Below are positions 47,075 through 60,200 of a stretch of DNA of 64,000 bases, one piece after another. The notes below the pieces were generated by a model. The model searched no databases and was not told the origin of the DNA. It saw only the letters and a program-made list of their open reading frames with translations. Source of the DNA: Cyanoderma ruficeps (Eukaryota > Chordata > Aves > Passeriformes > Timaliidae); contig VZDJ01000097.1 in the NCBI GenBank assembly GCA_008694505.1, positions 547,760 to 611,759 of the forward strand. The letters run 5' to 3'. Within the stretch, counting starts at the first letter, position 1. Every line of letters begins with the position of its first letter. The translations under genes were made by a program, and so were the position numbers.

Positions 47075-50000
47075 ATGATGGTGAGTGTCCGCGGCCCCGC
47101 CGCCTCCATCCGCCGCCATCTACCACCATCCGCCGCCATCTGCCACCATCCGCCGCTGCCCCCGTGTCCCGCCGCCCCGCACGGGCCGCGGGGCCCCCGC
47201 CGTCCCGCAGGGAGCGGGTGTGGCGGGGTCGCGGCGGGCCGGGCCGCGGGGATGGAGCCGGCCGGGCGTGCAGGCCTGGCGGCACCGGGCTGTGGCGGGC
47301 TGTGGCGGGGCCGGGCTGCGCTGGCTGGGAGGGATGGGAGCGGGCGGCCCGCAGCTCCATCCCGCGGCCTCCGGCTCTGGTCCCCGCAGCCGTTCGGCCT
47401 CGGCCCCGGGTCCCCTCCGGTCGCGGCGCTCCCCGGCTCCGAGCCCCGCGGTGATGCGGGAGGTGGATGTGCCTCCACCCTGATTTCCCCCGGGATAAAC
47501 GGTTCCTTTTCCCTCGAGATTCCCGCTCTGCTGGGTGTGGAGGAGGGCTGTGCGTTTTCTTCCACAAAAGCTTTCCAGGTTTCAGAGATCACAGAATAGG
47601 CAGGGCTGGAGATCGCTCAGTTCAACCCCCTGCCCAGGCAGGGTCACCTGGAGCAGGTGACACAGGAGCGTGTCCAGGTGGGTTTGGGATGTCTGGGGGC
47701 AGTCCCTGCCCTCCCTGTGCAGCTGTCCCAGGGCTCTGTCCCTGGTGTGTTTCCCTGGTGTGTTTCCCCTCTGTCACCCTCCGTGGAAAGAAGTTCTTCT
47801 TCATGTTGAGGTGGAAGTTCCTGTGTTTTAGTTTATGTCCTGTTACTGGGCACCACCAGAAAGAGTCTGGCACCAACCTGTTGGCACCGCCTTGGCGAGA
47901 TTTGTATGGATTGGTGGGATCCCCTCTCAGCCTTCCCTTCTCCAGTCTAACCAGGCCCAGCTTCCACAGTCTCTCCTCCTGCAGGAGATGCTTCAGGCCC
48001 CAAAGATGTTCTTTGTGCTCATCCCTGAACTCTCTCCAGTAGCTTCTTTTCTTTTACTTGTGTCCCCTCAGTGCAACAAGCACTGAGTTTTATTCCGTTT
48101 ATTCAGTTATTATTTATTCAGTTTAATTCTGCTCTGTGCCTGCTGGCAGCTTTTCAAAACCAGTGCATCTCAAATTTTGGCTGTGTTTGGGTTTTGCCGG
48201 AGCTCTGCCTGTGAGATGGTTGCAGCACTCGTGGACTGGTTTGGGTTGGAAGGGAACTTCAAACCCACCCAGGGCCACCCCTGCCATGGCAGGGACACCT
48301 CCCACTGTCCCAGGCTGCTCCAAGCCCCAATATCCAGCCTGGCCTTGGGCACTGCCAGGGATCCAGGGGCAGCCCTGGAAGCTTCTCTAGTGCTCCCACC
48401 ACCCAGATTGGTTTGGTTCCTCCTGTCTCTGTAATTCCTGCATGTCCTGTCTCCTCCAGGCCAGCATCAGAACCTCAGTGGGCAATGCTGCCCTGGAGAA
48501 GCCCCGTTGTTTTTGGGACAGTCACTGTGTGGTCCCTGAGCCTGTGGGTTGTGTGGAGCAGAGGATTTACAAATCCTCTGTATTTTTAGCCTTGTTCTTG
48601 CCCAGCTGTGTCCTTCAGGGCTGTAAGGAGTTTGCTGTGGGTTCTTGGGGTTGGGGTGGTGTGGCAAATGGATTTGTAGGGAATTCTCGAAGCCTGACAG
48701 AAGGCTCACACAGGATGGATCTGTGTGCAAACTCTGAGATGAGAAATGCTGACTTAGAAATGCCACGGGATGGGACAGACATTGTTGGGAGAGAAATGGA
48801 GCTGGAAACAAGTTTCACAGGATGGCCTTGCAAATAAGACTGGAGACTCTGGAGAAATGGAACTAGGAAAGGTGCATCGTGGTAGGACCCACGAGGGGGG
48901 ATTTTAGATGATTGGCTTTAAGGCATTTACAGCACTGAGTGGCAAAAGCTGACAGGCCAAGAAATGCTCATAATGGATTGTAATTAGAAAATAGTTTGAT
49001 TTCTGATTGTGATGGTGTGAATTGTAACATCTGTATTGTCTCACCCTTCACATGAGACTGAAAATGGAATAAAAATCTAAAATGCCTCTGAGTTGCCCCA
49101 TGTCTGGGTCAGGAAAGGGGATGATCCAGCAGGGTAAGGGCAGGGGGAAATGGGCCACTGAATAACTGAACCAATGTGATTCCAGCAGAGGCTGTTCATT
49201 GTTCACATTACGTGGCAGATAAACATTCTAGATCTGCTGTCCACGTGGGCATCTCTGGGTTGGCCGAGGTGCTTCTTCCTGAGGCAGGCACACATCCTTC
49301 AGGACACCCAGCTGGTCAATGTCCATCCTCACCTGGTGCTTCCCCTGTCTAGGGTTTACGTTTTTTGCAGACATTTTTTCAAGCTCTCGTCTTATTTTTG
49401 ACCCTGTTGTTTTCTCAGTTACCTCGATGGATTCCTCAGAACTCTAACAACAAAACTGCAGGTGGTTTGATGATATTACTCACAAGCAGTTTGGCTGGTG
49501 CATCAGAGTGTCCTGTTACACAGATACGTCGCCCTGATTTTTCAGCCCTCTGATGTTTTACATTTCCGTACTGGAGTTTCTCAGCACTGTAACATAAACA
49601 AAGAGTGATGTTTGTAAACTGTGCATTCCTTCCTGGGGGAAGGACAAACTGATGGATTTCTGGTTTGACCAGTGGGGTCGGAGAGGTGTCAACCTCGTGA
49701 CCCAATCGCTGATCAAACCCCAAAACCTATAAAAACCCTAAACCCAAAACAAACTTCCCTTCTTTCTCCTCTCACAACCTGCCGGCGTGAGCAGGATCTT
49801 CTCCTGCCCGTCTGGCAACAATACAGATGCATTTTTATACAGATTTAAAGGGTAAGAGCTGTGCTGTGCTTGTCCCCGCAGCCCACGCCGGTGATCCTGC
49901 TGAAGGAGGGCACGGACACGTCCCAGGGCATCCCTCAGCTGGTCAGCAACATCAACGCCTGCCAGGTGATCGCCGAGGCCGTGCGCACCACGCTGGGCCC

Positions 50001-53000
50001 GCGCGGCATGGACAAGCTCATCGTGGACGACAGGGGTAAGCTGCAAGGCTCTGCACTTGGTCAGCAGATAAAATCCCAGAGGATTCCTGCACTCCAGTGT
50101 ATCGAGGATTGAGTATTCCTTGTGTTCCTTGTCTCACGGAAATAGCGCCTTGCTCACCAGGGCTTGGCTGCTCAAAAGGTCAGGAAATAAAATTCCAAAC
50201 GGTTCTTACACCTGAGTGTATTCCTGGTCTCACAGGAAAACCATCTTTCTCACCAAGACTTGGCTTCTCAAAAGGTCTTCATTTAGCCAGGAAATAAAAT
50301 TCCAAATGGTTCCTACACCTGCATGTATTCCTTGTCTCACAGGAAAACCATCTTTCTCACCAGGGCTTGGCTGCTCAAAAGGTCTTTACTTAGCCAGGAA
50401 ATAAAACTCCAAGCTGTTTCTACACCTGAGTGTATTCCTTGTCTCACAGGAAAACCATCTTTCTCACCAAGACTTGGCTTCTCAAAAGGTCTTCATTTAG
50501 CCAGGAAATGAAATTCCAAATGGTTCCTACACATGAGTGTATTCCTTATCTCACAGGAAAACCATCTTTCTTATCATGGCTTGGCTGCTCAAAAGGTCTT
50601 CACTTAGCCAGGAAATAAAATTCCAAATGGTTCCTACACCTGAGTGTATTTCTTATCTCACAGGAAAACCATCTTTCTCACCAAGACTTGGCTGCTCTAA
50701 AGGTCTTCATTTGGCCAGGAAATAAAATTCCAAATGGTTCCTGTGTTTGAGTGTATTCCTTATCTCACAGGAAAGCCACCTTCCTCACCATGGCTTGGCT
50801 GTGGTGTTTTTCGTGTCTTACCCTGACAAAGTGGGTAGTAAAAGATTAGAAACAGAATTAAAGGTTGGAACAGCGAGGACAAAGTAGCTACATATTGTTT
50901 TCTGGTAGTATAGAGTTCCTTACATAAAAATATAAAGTCATGGTGAACCCTCTGGATTAATTTCGCACAGTGACTCAGACATTTTCTTGGACTTGGCGCA
51001 TCTTTTTCAAATATAAAGATGTAAAAAGTGGGTAGTAGAAATTAGAAACTGAATTAAAGGTTGGAACAGCGAAGACAAAGTAGATACATTTTTGTTTTCT
51101 AGTAGTATACAGTTCCTTACATAAAAATATAAAGTAATGGTAAACCCTCTGGATTAATTTTGCACAGTGACTCAGACATTTTCTTGGACTTCAGGCATCT
51201 TTTTCAAATACAAAGATATAAAAAGTGGGTAGTAAAGGTTAGAAACAAAGGTTGGAACAGCAAGGACAAAGTAGATACATTTTTGTTTTCTAGTAGTGTA
51301 CAGTTCCTTACATAAAAATATAAAGCAACAGTGAACCCTATGGATTAATTTCACAGTGACTCAGACATCTTGGACTTTAGGCATCTTTTTCAGATATAAA
51401 AATAAATAAGTTATTAATAAAATTAGAATGTATTACTATAATACAATGTTAATATAATTATATTAGTAATATAGTATGATATGATGATATGCTATAATAG
51501 AAATATAGTAATATAAATTAAAATAACCCAGCATTTGCGTGTATGTCCATTTCAGCAGCCTCAGCCCGAGCTGGGCTTGGCTCTCTCACAGCAGGGGTTC
51601 AGTTCTGGCTCAGTGTCACAGTGTCACCGTGCTGTCCCCTGTGGAGTAAAGGACAATTGCCAGCCCAGCCTGGGGGTTCCCTCTTTGCTCCCCAGGGCAC
51701 CTGGGGAGGTGCAGACTCTGGGCTTGGATGTGTCCCCTGTAAGTCTGTGCCAGACAGGAGAAACAGAGACTCTTGAACCTGTCTTCAGGTATTTTTGGTC
51801 TTCTCTGTTTTTAAATGAGGCTCATGGTACCTGGGGAGTTTCTCAGCAGTTGTGGCTGAGTGTGAGGTCAGTGCATGTTCCTGGGTCCTGATTTTTAATC
51901 TTATTTTTGGAGTGTGATTTAGGGATGAGCTTTGCCCTCACTCTGAAAAGACTTGTATGAGGTCACCAAACTAATTATTTATTGTTTTTGCTACTGAAGG
52001 GTGGAGTGAAAAGGCTTAGTGTTGTCTTGTAAATAGTTTTTACAAGTAAGAACTGTAATAAATCCTTGTTCAAAAGGATAATTGCATTTAAATTGATCTA
52101 ATAACTAATATGATTTCTAGGCTCTTTCTGCATGAGAGTCTCAGACTAGAATATGGTTTTATTAGTCTGGGATGGTGTTGAGGAGAGGGAAATGAATCCC
52201 AAACCCTTGTTGGTGTGGGAACTTTTTCAGCTTTCAGACAAACTTCACTGAAGCTGCTCCACAAATGGGCTGAGAGGACTCGGTGCTGGTGGAGCAGAGG
52301 AACCTGCTGAGGGCTCCTCCTGAGAGCCCCCAGAGACAGGGCTTTACCCTGGGTGGTGTAAAACTGCCTCTAACTCCCTCTTCTCCACCCACCCCAGGCA
52401 AAGCCACCATCTCCAACGACGGGGCCACCATCCTGAAGCTGCTGGACGTTGTCCACCCCGCCGCCAAGACCCTGGTGGACATCGCCAAATCCCAGGATGC
52501 AGAGGTGGGAGAGGAGCCTGCCTGGGCCTGGGTGTCCCTGCTGCCCTGTGCTTTGTGCTGGCTGCTGGGAATTGATAACAGAGTGCTGGGATTTATTCTG
52601 CCTGCTCTGGAGCCCGGCTGGGAGAGCTGGGAGTGTTCCCCTGGAGAAGGGAAGGCTCCAGGGAGAGCTCCCAGCCCCTGGCAGGGCCTGAAGGGGCTCC
52701 AGGAGAGGGACTGGGGCCAAGGCCTGGAGGGGCAGGACACAGGGAATGGCTTCCCACTGGGAGAAGGGACACTGGGCTGGGATCTTGGGAATCAGCAATT
52801 CCTGCCTGGGAGGGTGGGGAGGAGCAGGCACAGGGTGCCCAGAGTAGCTGTGGATCCCTGGCAGTGTCCCAGGCCGGGTTGTGGATCCCCTGGATCCCTG
52901 GCAGTGTCCCAGGCCAGGTTGTGGATCCCCTGCATCCCTGGGAGTGTCCCAGGCCAGGTTGTGGATCCCCTGGATCCCTGGGAGTGTCCCAGGCCAGGTG

Positions 53001-54178
53001 GGACACTGGGGCTTGGACCAGTCTGGGACAGTGGGAGGTGTCCCTGCCCATGGATGGGGTGGCACTGGACGGGCTTTGAGGTCCCTTTCCACCCAGAGCA
53101 CTCTGAACCACTGAGGAATTCAGCCACAATTCTGTGAGGAGAGAAAACCCTGGGCCCTGGTTTCCCTGGAAGCTCCGGGGTGGGTTTGCAGTCGCTCTCA
53201 GGTGCTCTCTTTACTGGGGGCACGGCACAGCGTGGGGGTGGCACAGTGTCCCCTGTCCCTGCAGGTGGGTGACGGCACCACGTCTGTGACCCTGCTGGCA
53301 GCGGAGTTCCTGAAGCAGGTGAAGCCCTACGTGGAGGAGGGGCTCCATCCCCAGATCATCATCCGTGCCTTCCGCACGGCCACGCAGCTGGTGAGGCCCG
53401 GGGGACAGCCGGGGACAGCTCTGTGCCGGCCACAGCGCCGTGGGGACACTCTGCCAGGGGAGAGCCACTTGGGAATGGGCGTGGGGAGTGCCAGCAGCCA
53501 TCTCCTGCTGCCTGCCAGAAACAGCAGTGCCTCTGCTGCTCCCAGTCTGGGTCTCTGCGCTGCTGTCGCTCCCTTTGGGGTTTTTTCCCAGGAAAAAGTT
53601 GGTTTTCCATTCTCCTGTTCTCTGCTACCCCTTAGTAAACTGTCTCCTGGAGCCTGTTGGTCCCATTATGCTGATTTTTGGAGGTTCACTCCTCAATAGC
53701 CCTTTGATTCGCAGGATCTCTGCTGAAAACAGACAGCAGAGCAGCTCTGAGCCTCCTCCCACTCCTCAAATCCCGGTGTATTCCTTGGAATTACTGCGCT
53801 GGCAGGGGCGGAATAACTTAAACACTTCAAACTTCAGTGACGTGGGAGCCGAGAACAAAAGATAAAACACAAAGGGAGGGGTTGGAGATCTCACCAGCTG
53901 GGGAGCATAAATCATTAATCCAGCTGTTGGCTTTTTGTCAGGCTGTGAACAAGATCAAAGAGATCGCTGTCTCCGTGAAGAAGGAGGATAAAGAGTAAGT
54001 TTCCCTTGGAGGTGACCTGGTTGTGTCCTGGTTGTGTTCTCACACCTTGCTGCTGTGAGGGTGCTCCTGAGTTCTGGCTCTGACTGAGGAGCTGCAGCCC
54101 CACCCTGGGGTTATTCCCAATTTCCCTGGAATCCCCTGCTGCTCCAGGGGCAGTGCTGTGCTCTCACTTGGCTGCAGG

Positions 54179-54216
<38 letters not shown>

Positions 54217-57200
54217 TAGGGCAGTGTCTCCCAGGGCTCATGGGGGAAGCTTGGGCACCAAAATAAGTGGCCTGATTTCTTTTTTGCAGCGGTGGAGTCT
54301 TGGAGCTCTCGCTGCAGTCAGTGGCAGTGTTAAATCTCAGCACTTCCCTGAGGATCAGATCCCTTTTTAGCTGTCACACACCAAGGTAGATAGCTCAGAG
54401 CAGGGATCCCTTCAGCTGAGGTGAGAATATCACAGTTCCTTTTCTCCCTGGATTTTAAGCTCTTGTCTACTTGACCTTGCTGATACCTGCAGTTAGTTTG
54501 AGTCATTTCAACTGCATAAGCATCTTGAATAAACCAAAATGGCTTCTCCAAACCAGATGCTAAAAAAAACGCTGGACAAAACCCCAATTGTGGTGCTGTG
54601 ATGGGAAATGGAGTGGTTCCCATGGGGGATAGAGCCTGGCAGCTGGATCCACAACTCCCTGGTGTCTCTGTGCCACCAACTCTGCTGCGTGTGCATTACC
54701 TGAGTTAGTACTTCAGGAATTGTGCTGCTTTTAAAGGGGTTCAGAAACATCTTCCTGCCTTGGGATGAAGGAAAGCACCTGCTCTGTTCTGATTTTAGGT
54801 GCATAAAAGGCAATCAGCCCTGTCAGTGCTGGGCTGATGCTTGAGCTCTAAAAAGCAGACTGGGATTTGTCAGTCTGGGATTTGTGCCTTGTTCTCCCCA
54901 TCGACAGGAGGGAGCTGATCTTTGCCTCTGTCAGAGAGGATTTTGGGCCCCTCATGACAAGACAGACCCTCAGGGGCTGGAGCTTGTCCAGGGAAGGGAA
55001 GGGAGCTGGGAAAGGGCTGGAGAATCCCTGAGGGAGGCTGGGAAAGGGGCTGGAGAATTCCTGAGGGAGCTGGGAAGGGGCTGGAGAATTCCTGAGGGAG
55101 CTGGGAAAGGGCTGGAGAATTCCTGAGGGAGCTGGGAAGGGGCTGAGCCTGGAGCAAAGGAGGCTCAGGGGGGACCTTGTGGCTCTGCACAAGTCCCTGC
55201 CAGGAGGGGACAGCCGGGGGGGTCGGGCTCTGCTCCCAGGGAACAGGGACAGGAGGAGAGGGAACGGCCTCAGGCTGGGCCAGGGGAGGCTCAGGGTGGG
55301 CAGCAGCAGGAATTTCCCCATGGAAAGGGCGCTCAGGCCTTGGGAGTGCCCAGGGAGGTTTGGAGTGCCCATCCCTGGGGGATTTCAGAGCCCTGTGGGT
55401 GTGGCACTTGGGGACATGGGGCAGTGCTGGCCCTGGCAGTGCTTGACTCAAAGATATTTTCCAGCCTAAACCTGTGATTAACAAAGCCACATACAGTGTT
55501 TGGAGCTTGTGAAAAGATCTAGCAGGTAATCAGAGCTTTGTTTTTCTTTTCCTGCAGTGAGCAGAGGAGTCTCCTGGAGAAGTGTGCAGCCACAGCCCTG
55601 AGCTCCAAGCTCATCTCCCAGAGCAAGGACTTCTTCTCCAAGATGGTCGTAGATGCCGTGATGATGTTGGATGACTTGTTGCAGCTCAAGATGATCGGGA
55701 TAAAGAAGGTGCAAGGAGGAGCTTTGGAAGTAAGTGTTGGAGCCTTCCTGAAGGGCTGGGAGACAGGGCTCCCAGCTCTGCTGGTGGCTGGGCTCTAGCA
55801 GAAGTGCAGCCTGGCTTGACAGGGCCTGTGGGGAATTCCCAAAGTGGAACAAAGCTGTTGGTGTGAGGAGGAAGATGGGCAGATAGAGCTGGGTTTCTTT
55901 TCCGTGGGTAGAGTTGCTTGTTTTTCAGCTAAATACACTCTTCACCTCACTGCAGCAAGAGCTGTCACTGATAAAATTCCATTTATCTCTTTATAAATAA
56001 TCAATTTTTTTTTTTTTTGTGGGAAGTCTTAATTACTTCTGCATCCAAAAGTCCTGGTTGTATGCAGGATTACTGGGTTGGGAAAGATGCAAGGAAAATG
56101 TAATGAAACTGGTTTAGTGATGGGCAGGTGAGATGTGGTTTATGCCACAGTGCTGGAAAACTTGTTGTGTCTGGGATTGGACCTGGATGTGTGGTAGGGG
56201 ATTGTTCCTGGCTGTGGGACAGCCCCTGTGGAGAGGGAGATTCCCATCCTGATTTCTTCACCCAGGAAATCCAGGAGCTCATGCCAGGGGTTGGTGTTGG
56301 ACAGGGCTGGTTTGCTGCAGAAAATCCAGGAGTGGTGATGAAACTTGGAAAGACAAACCAGAGCAAAAACCAGCCCCCAGTGAGGCTGTGGATGAGAAAT
56401 ATCCAAAAGTTCAAAGGCGGGGGAATGGGAGAGAGATCAGGGAGAGAACTGATTGCTCCTCTCCTTGATCTTCAGGTTGTGTGAGGAGTTTTTGGCTGTG
56501 GAGTTTTGAGGGATAGAGAGAGGAAGCTGCTTTTGTGAGCTGAAAGAAATCCTTTCTGCTTATTTCCTCTAGAAGTGGGTTAATCAAAGGAGACAGTGCT
56601 GGGAAGGCTTTGTAAATGAGGGCTCTGGAAGCAGAGAGGAAAGCTTTGTAAATGAGGCCTCTGGAAGCAGGGAGGGAAAGCTTTGTAAATGAAGCCTCTG
56701 GAAGCAGGGAGGAAAGGCTTTTTAAATGAGGCCTCTGGAAGCAGGGAGGGAAAGCTTTGTAAATGAAGCCTCTGGAAGCAGGGAGGGAAAGCTTTGTAAA
56801 TGAAGCCTCTGGAAGCAGGGAGGGAAGGCTTTGTAAATGAGGCCTCTGGAAGCAGAGGGGGAAAGCTTTGTAAATGAGGCCTCTGGAATCAGGGAGGGAA
56901 AGCTTTGTAAATGAGGCCTCTGGAAGCAGAGAGGGAAAGCTTTGTAAATGAGGGCTCTGGAAGCAGAGAGGGAAAGCTTTGTAAATGAGGGCTCTGGAAG
57001 CAGGGAGGGAAGGCTTTGTAAATGAGGCCTCTGGAAGCAGAGAGGGAAAGCTTTGTAAATGAAGGCTCTGGAAGCAGAGGGAAAGCTTTGTAAATGAGGC
57101 CTCTGCAAGCAGGGAGTGTCCTGTGGGAGTTATTATTAACCCTGTGCAGAAAACCTTGGAGGCTGAGCCTGAGGCAAATCCCTGTGTTCCAGGACTCCCA

Positions 57201-60200
57201 GCTGGTGGCTGGAGTTGCCTTTAAGAAAACCTTCTCCTACGCTGGGTTTGAGATGCAGCCCAAGAAGTACCAGGCCCCCAAAATCGCCCTGCTCAACGTG
57301 GAGCTGGAGCTCAAAGCTGAGAAGGACAACGCCGAGGTCAGAGTCAACACGGTGGAGGTAAGAGCAGCTGCTCACAGAGAGCCTGGCCTGCTTCCTCAGC
57401 CCTGGGACACCTGGGGCTGCTCATCCTGGGGTGGGGGTGAGATGGGAGAGCTGGGAATGTTCCCCTGGAGAAGGGAAGGCTCCAGGGAGAGCTCCCAGCC
57501 CCTGGCAGGGCCTGCAGGGGCTCCAGGAGAGCTGGAGAGGGACTGGGGCCAAGGCCTGGAGGGACAGGACACAGGGAATGGCTTCCCACTGGGAAAGGGG
57601 ACACTGGGCTGGGATCTTGGGAATCAGCAATTCCTGCCTGGGAGGGTGGGCAGGGGCTGGGCTGGAATTCCCAGATGTGCTGGGGCTGCCCCATCACTGA
57701 GAGTGTCTGAGGTGAGGCTGGGCATTGGGGCTTGGGTCCACCTGGGACAGTGGAAAGTGTCCCTGCCCATGGATGATGTTTAAAAGGTCCTTTCCCTTGA
57801 TAAATGAGTTTGGCCTTCTGCCCACCCTTCACCTCTGGGAACAGCTGGCCGGTTGTGCTGCCCTGTGCAACAGCCTGGGGGTCCCAGCAGGTCCAGGACA
57901 CGTTTGGGAGCTGTCCCTGTGCCCAGCTGTGCTGACCATCAGCTCTGTGGTGGTGGCCTCAGAGGTGACAGCTCATCCAGCAGTGCTTGGAGGGGCTGCA
58001 GGAGGTGCTCAGGTTTCATCAGCCATTGGGGCAGTGCCTCAGAGCAGGGAGCAGCTCCCTGCCAGGGCTGCACGTGGGGCCAGGGCTGCACGTGGGGCCA
58101 CGGCAACACCCGTCCCCGTCTCCCACCCCCAGGATTACCAGGCCATCGTGGACGCAGAGTGGAACATCCTGTACGACAAACTGGACAAGATCCACAAGTC
58201 GGGAGCCAAGGTGGTGCTGTCCAAGCTGCCCATTGGGGACGTGGCCACCCAGTACTTCGCCGACAGGGACATGTTCTGTGCCGGCCGCGTCCCCGAGGAG
58301 GATCTCAAGAGGACCATGATGGTGAGAGCTCCCCTGGCTGGCAGGAAACGCTCTGGACTCAGTTCTCACACCCCAGGCTGGGTGTTCCAAGCAGCTGCTC
58401 ACTGGTCTCGCTGCTCCTTGCAAGGGTTCCTTGGTGGGATGAACAGTCACACCGACAGCGTGGTGTTCTACATAAAGATCTGATCCCTGCAGCAGTAGAG
58501 ATTTATTTTCCTCAGTTCTTCCCTGTTCCATCATGAGTGGGTTTTTTTTCCTGGGCTTTCTTTGTGTGTCTCCTGGACTCTGGAGCCTGTGAGTCAGCAC
58601 CTTGAAGCTGCATCACCTTATTTTGCTGTGGAGGGTTGGCCTGGGTCCATGAGAGGGGAGGGAAGGAGAAGGGTTTTCCTGAACCTGCCCCAGCTCAGCA
58701 GCTGGGCTGTCGCTGAGGAGTGCAGCCTGGATTGTCAGCACTGCTAATTCCATGTTTGTCTCTGTTCCCTGCAGGCCTGTGGGGGATCCATCCAGACCAG
58801 TGTCAATGCCCTGTCAGATGACGTGCTGGGCCGCTGTGAGCTCTTTGAGGAGACCCAGATTGGGGGAGAGAGGTAAAAACACCAGCTGCAAACCTGCAGG
58901 GCTGTGCAGGCCCTCTCACAGCAGGTGGAAAAGTTGGGGTCAAAGCATTGGCAGGGTCAACATCTCTCAAGCTGTTGAGATGAAAACACGGTTGTTACAA
59001 AATGCATATTTTATTGTAGCCAGAAGCTGCTTTTTGAGGCTGAGGGAGGAGGCAGGAGCAAGATTTCATTGAGACCCTACCTCTTGTAACTGCGTTTAAA
59101 ACTCCGTGTTTATTCTGCAGTGCCTTGTAAAAAGCACAGTGGTGCTGTTGCAATTATAATGGAAAACCACCACATTTTGGGGTTGGTTGTGACACCCCTG
59201 TGATGTTCCAGCTTGACACATCCCCCTCAGTGCAGGTGGAGCTGGGGACACGTGGGGGTACAGTGGGGTCCTTCCTGTTGCTGGAGGAGCAATCCTGTTT
59301 GGGGCTGGCTGCTGCCAAGTGCAGACTGGGAGCACCAGCTCGGTGTGAATCCCTGGCAACAGGAGGAAAATGGATTTTCCTGGCTCAGCTGGAGTGTCAC
59401 CTCTGTGCTCCCTGGCTCTGCTGCTCCTCAGCCCAGGGTCTGCTGGGGCTGTGAGGGGCACAGGGCTGCAGGGTGGGAACAGAGCCAGCCAGGCCAGCCT
59501 GTGCAGCAGCAGCTTCTCTGTTCCTGTTGGCCTTGAGACACACAATCCCAGGATGATGATCTGCAGGGGCTTTTATTGAAGCGCTCTGGGAGTCAGGGCT
59601 GCAGGACACAGACCCAAATCTGACTCTGGCATGGATTCCAGAGGGACGTGCCTTTATACCCTTTCATTATATAACTGCATGTTAATTATTAAACCCACGT
59701 TGTTCTATTGTAGGAATTCTTGTCATTTCCATCAGGCCCCCCAAACATCATTTCTCATGATTCTTGTTACGAATAAACAATAATCATATTCAATCACCAA
59801 ACAATCATTACAATTAACAATCACATCATTTATCATATGATGATTGTGCAGGTGCAGTTTCACATGATCCAGTAAAGGCAAAGCCCAACCTTCGTTTCCA
59901 GGGCCTGTGTAGTTCTGGTTCCCTTTCCCACGCCTGTCCAGGCCCAACCTTTCTTTCCACCTCCCCTCAGTCTATTACATGCAATCCCCATGGCTTTTAG
60001 AAACGTTTTAACCCCTGTGCCATCATCCCCACACCCTTTTTGGCAGGTACAACTTCTTACCAGACCCAACCTTTCTTTCCACCTCCCCTCAATCTATTGC
60101 GTACAATTGCCCATGATTATTAGAATTTAATTTTAGATTTTAAGCCCTATGCCATCATCCCCACACCCTTTTTGGCAGGTACAACTTCACGGTCTAGTAA

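Noticed and set aside
50216..50725. Series of 62-codon proteins that resemble each other
   Set aside because: They are spaced exactly 107 bp apart and reflect one intronic repeat unit read in shifting frames.
54181..54216. TGATGA-rich stretch as a box C/D snoRNA
   Set aside because: It is a plain trinucleotide run without a paired D box or terminal stem.
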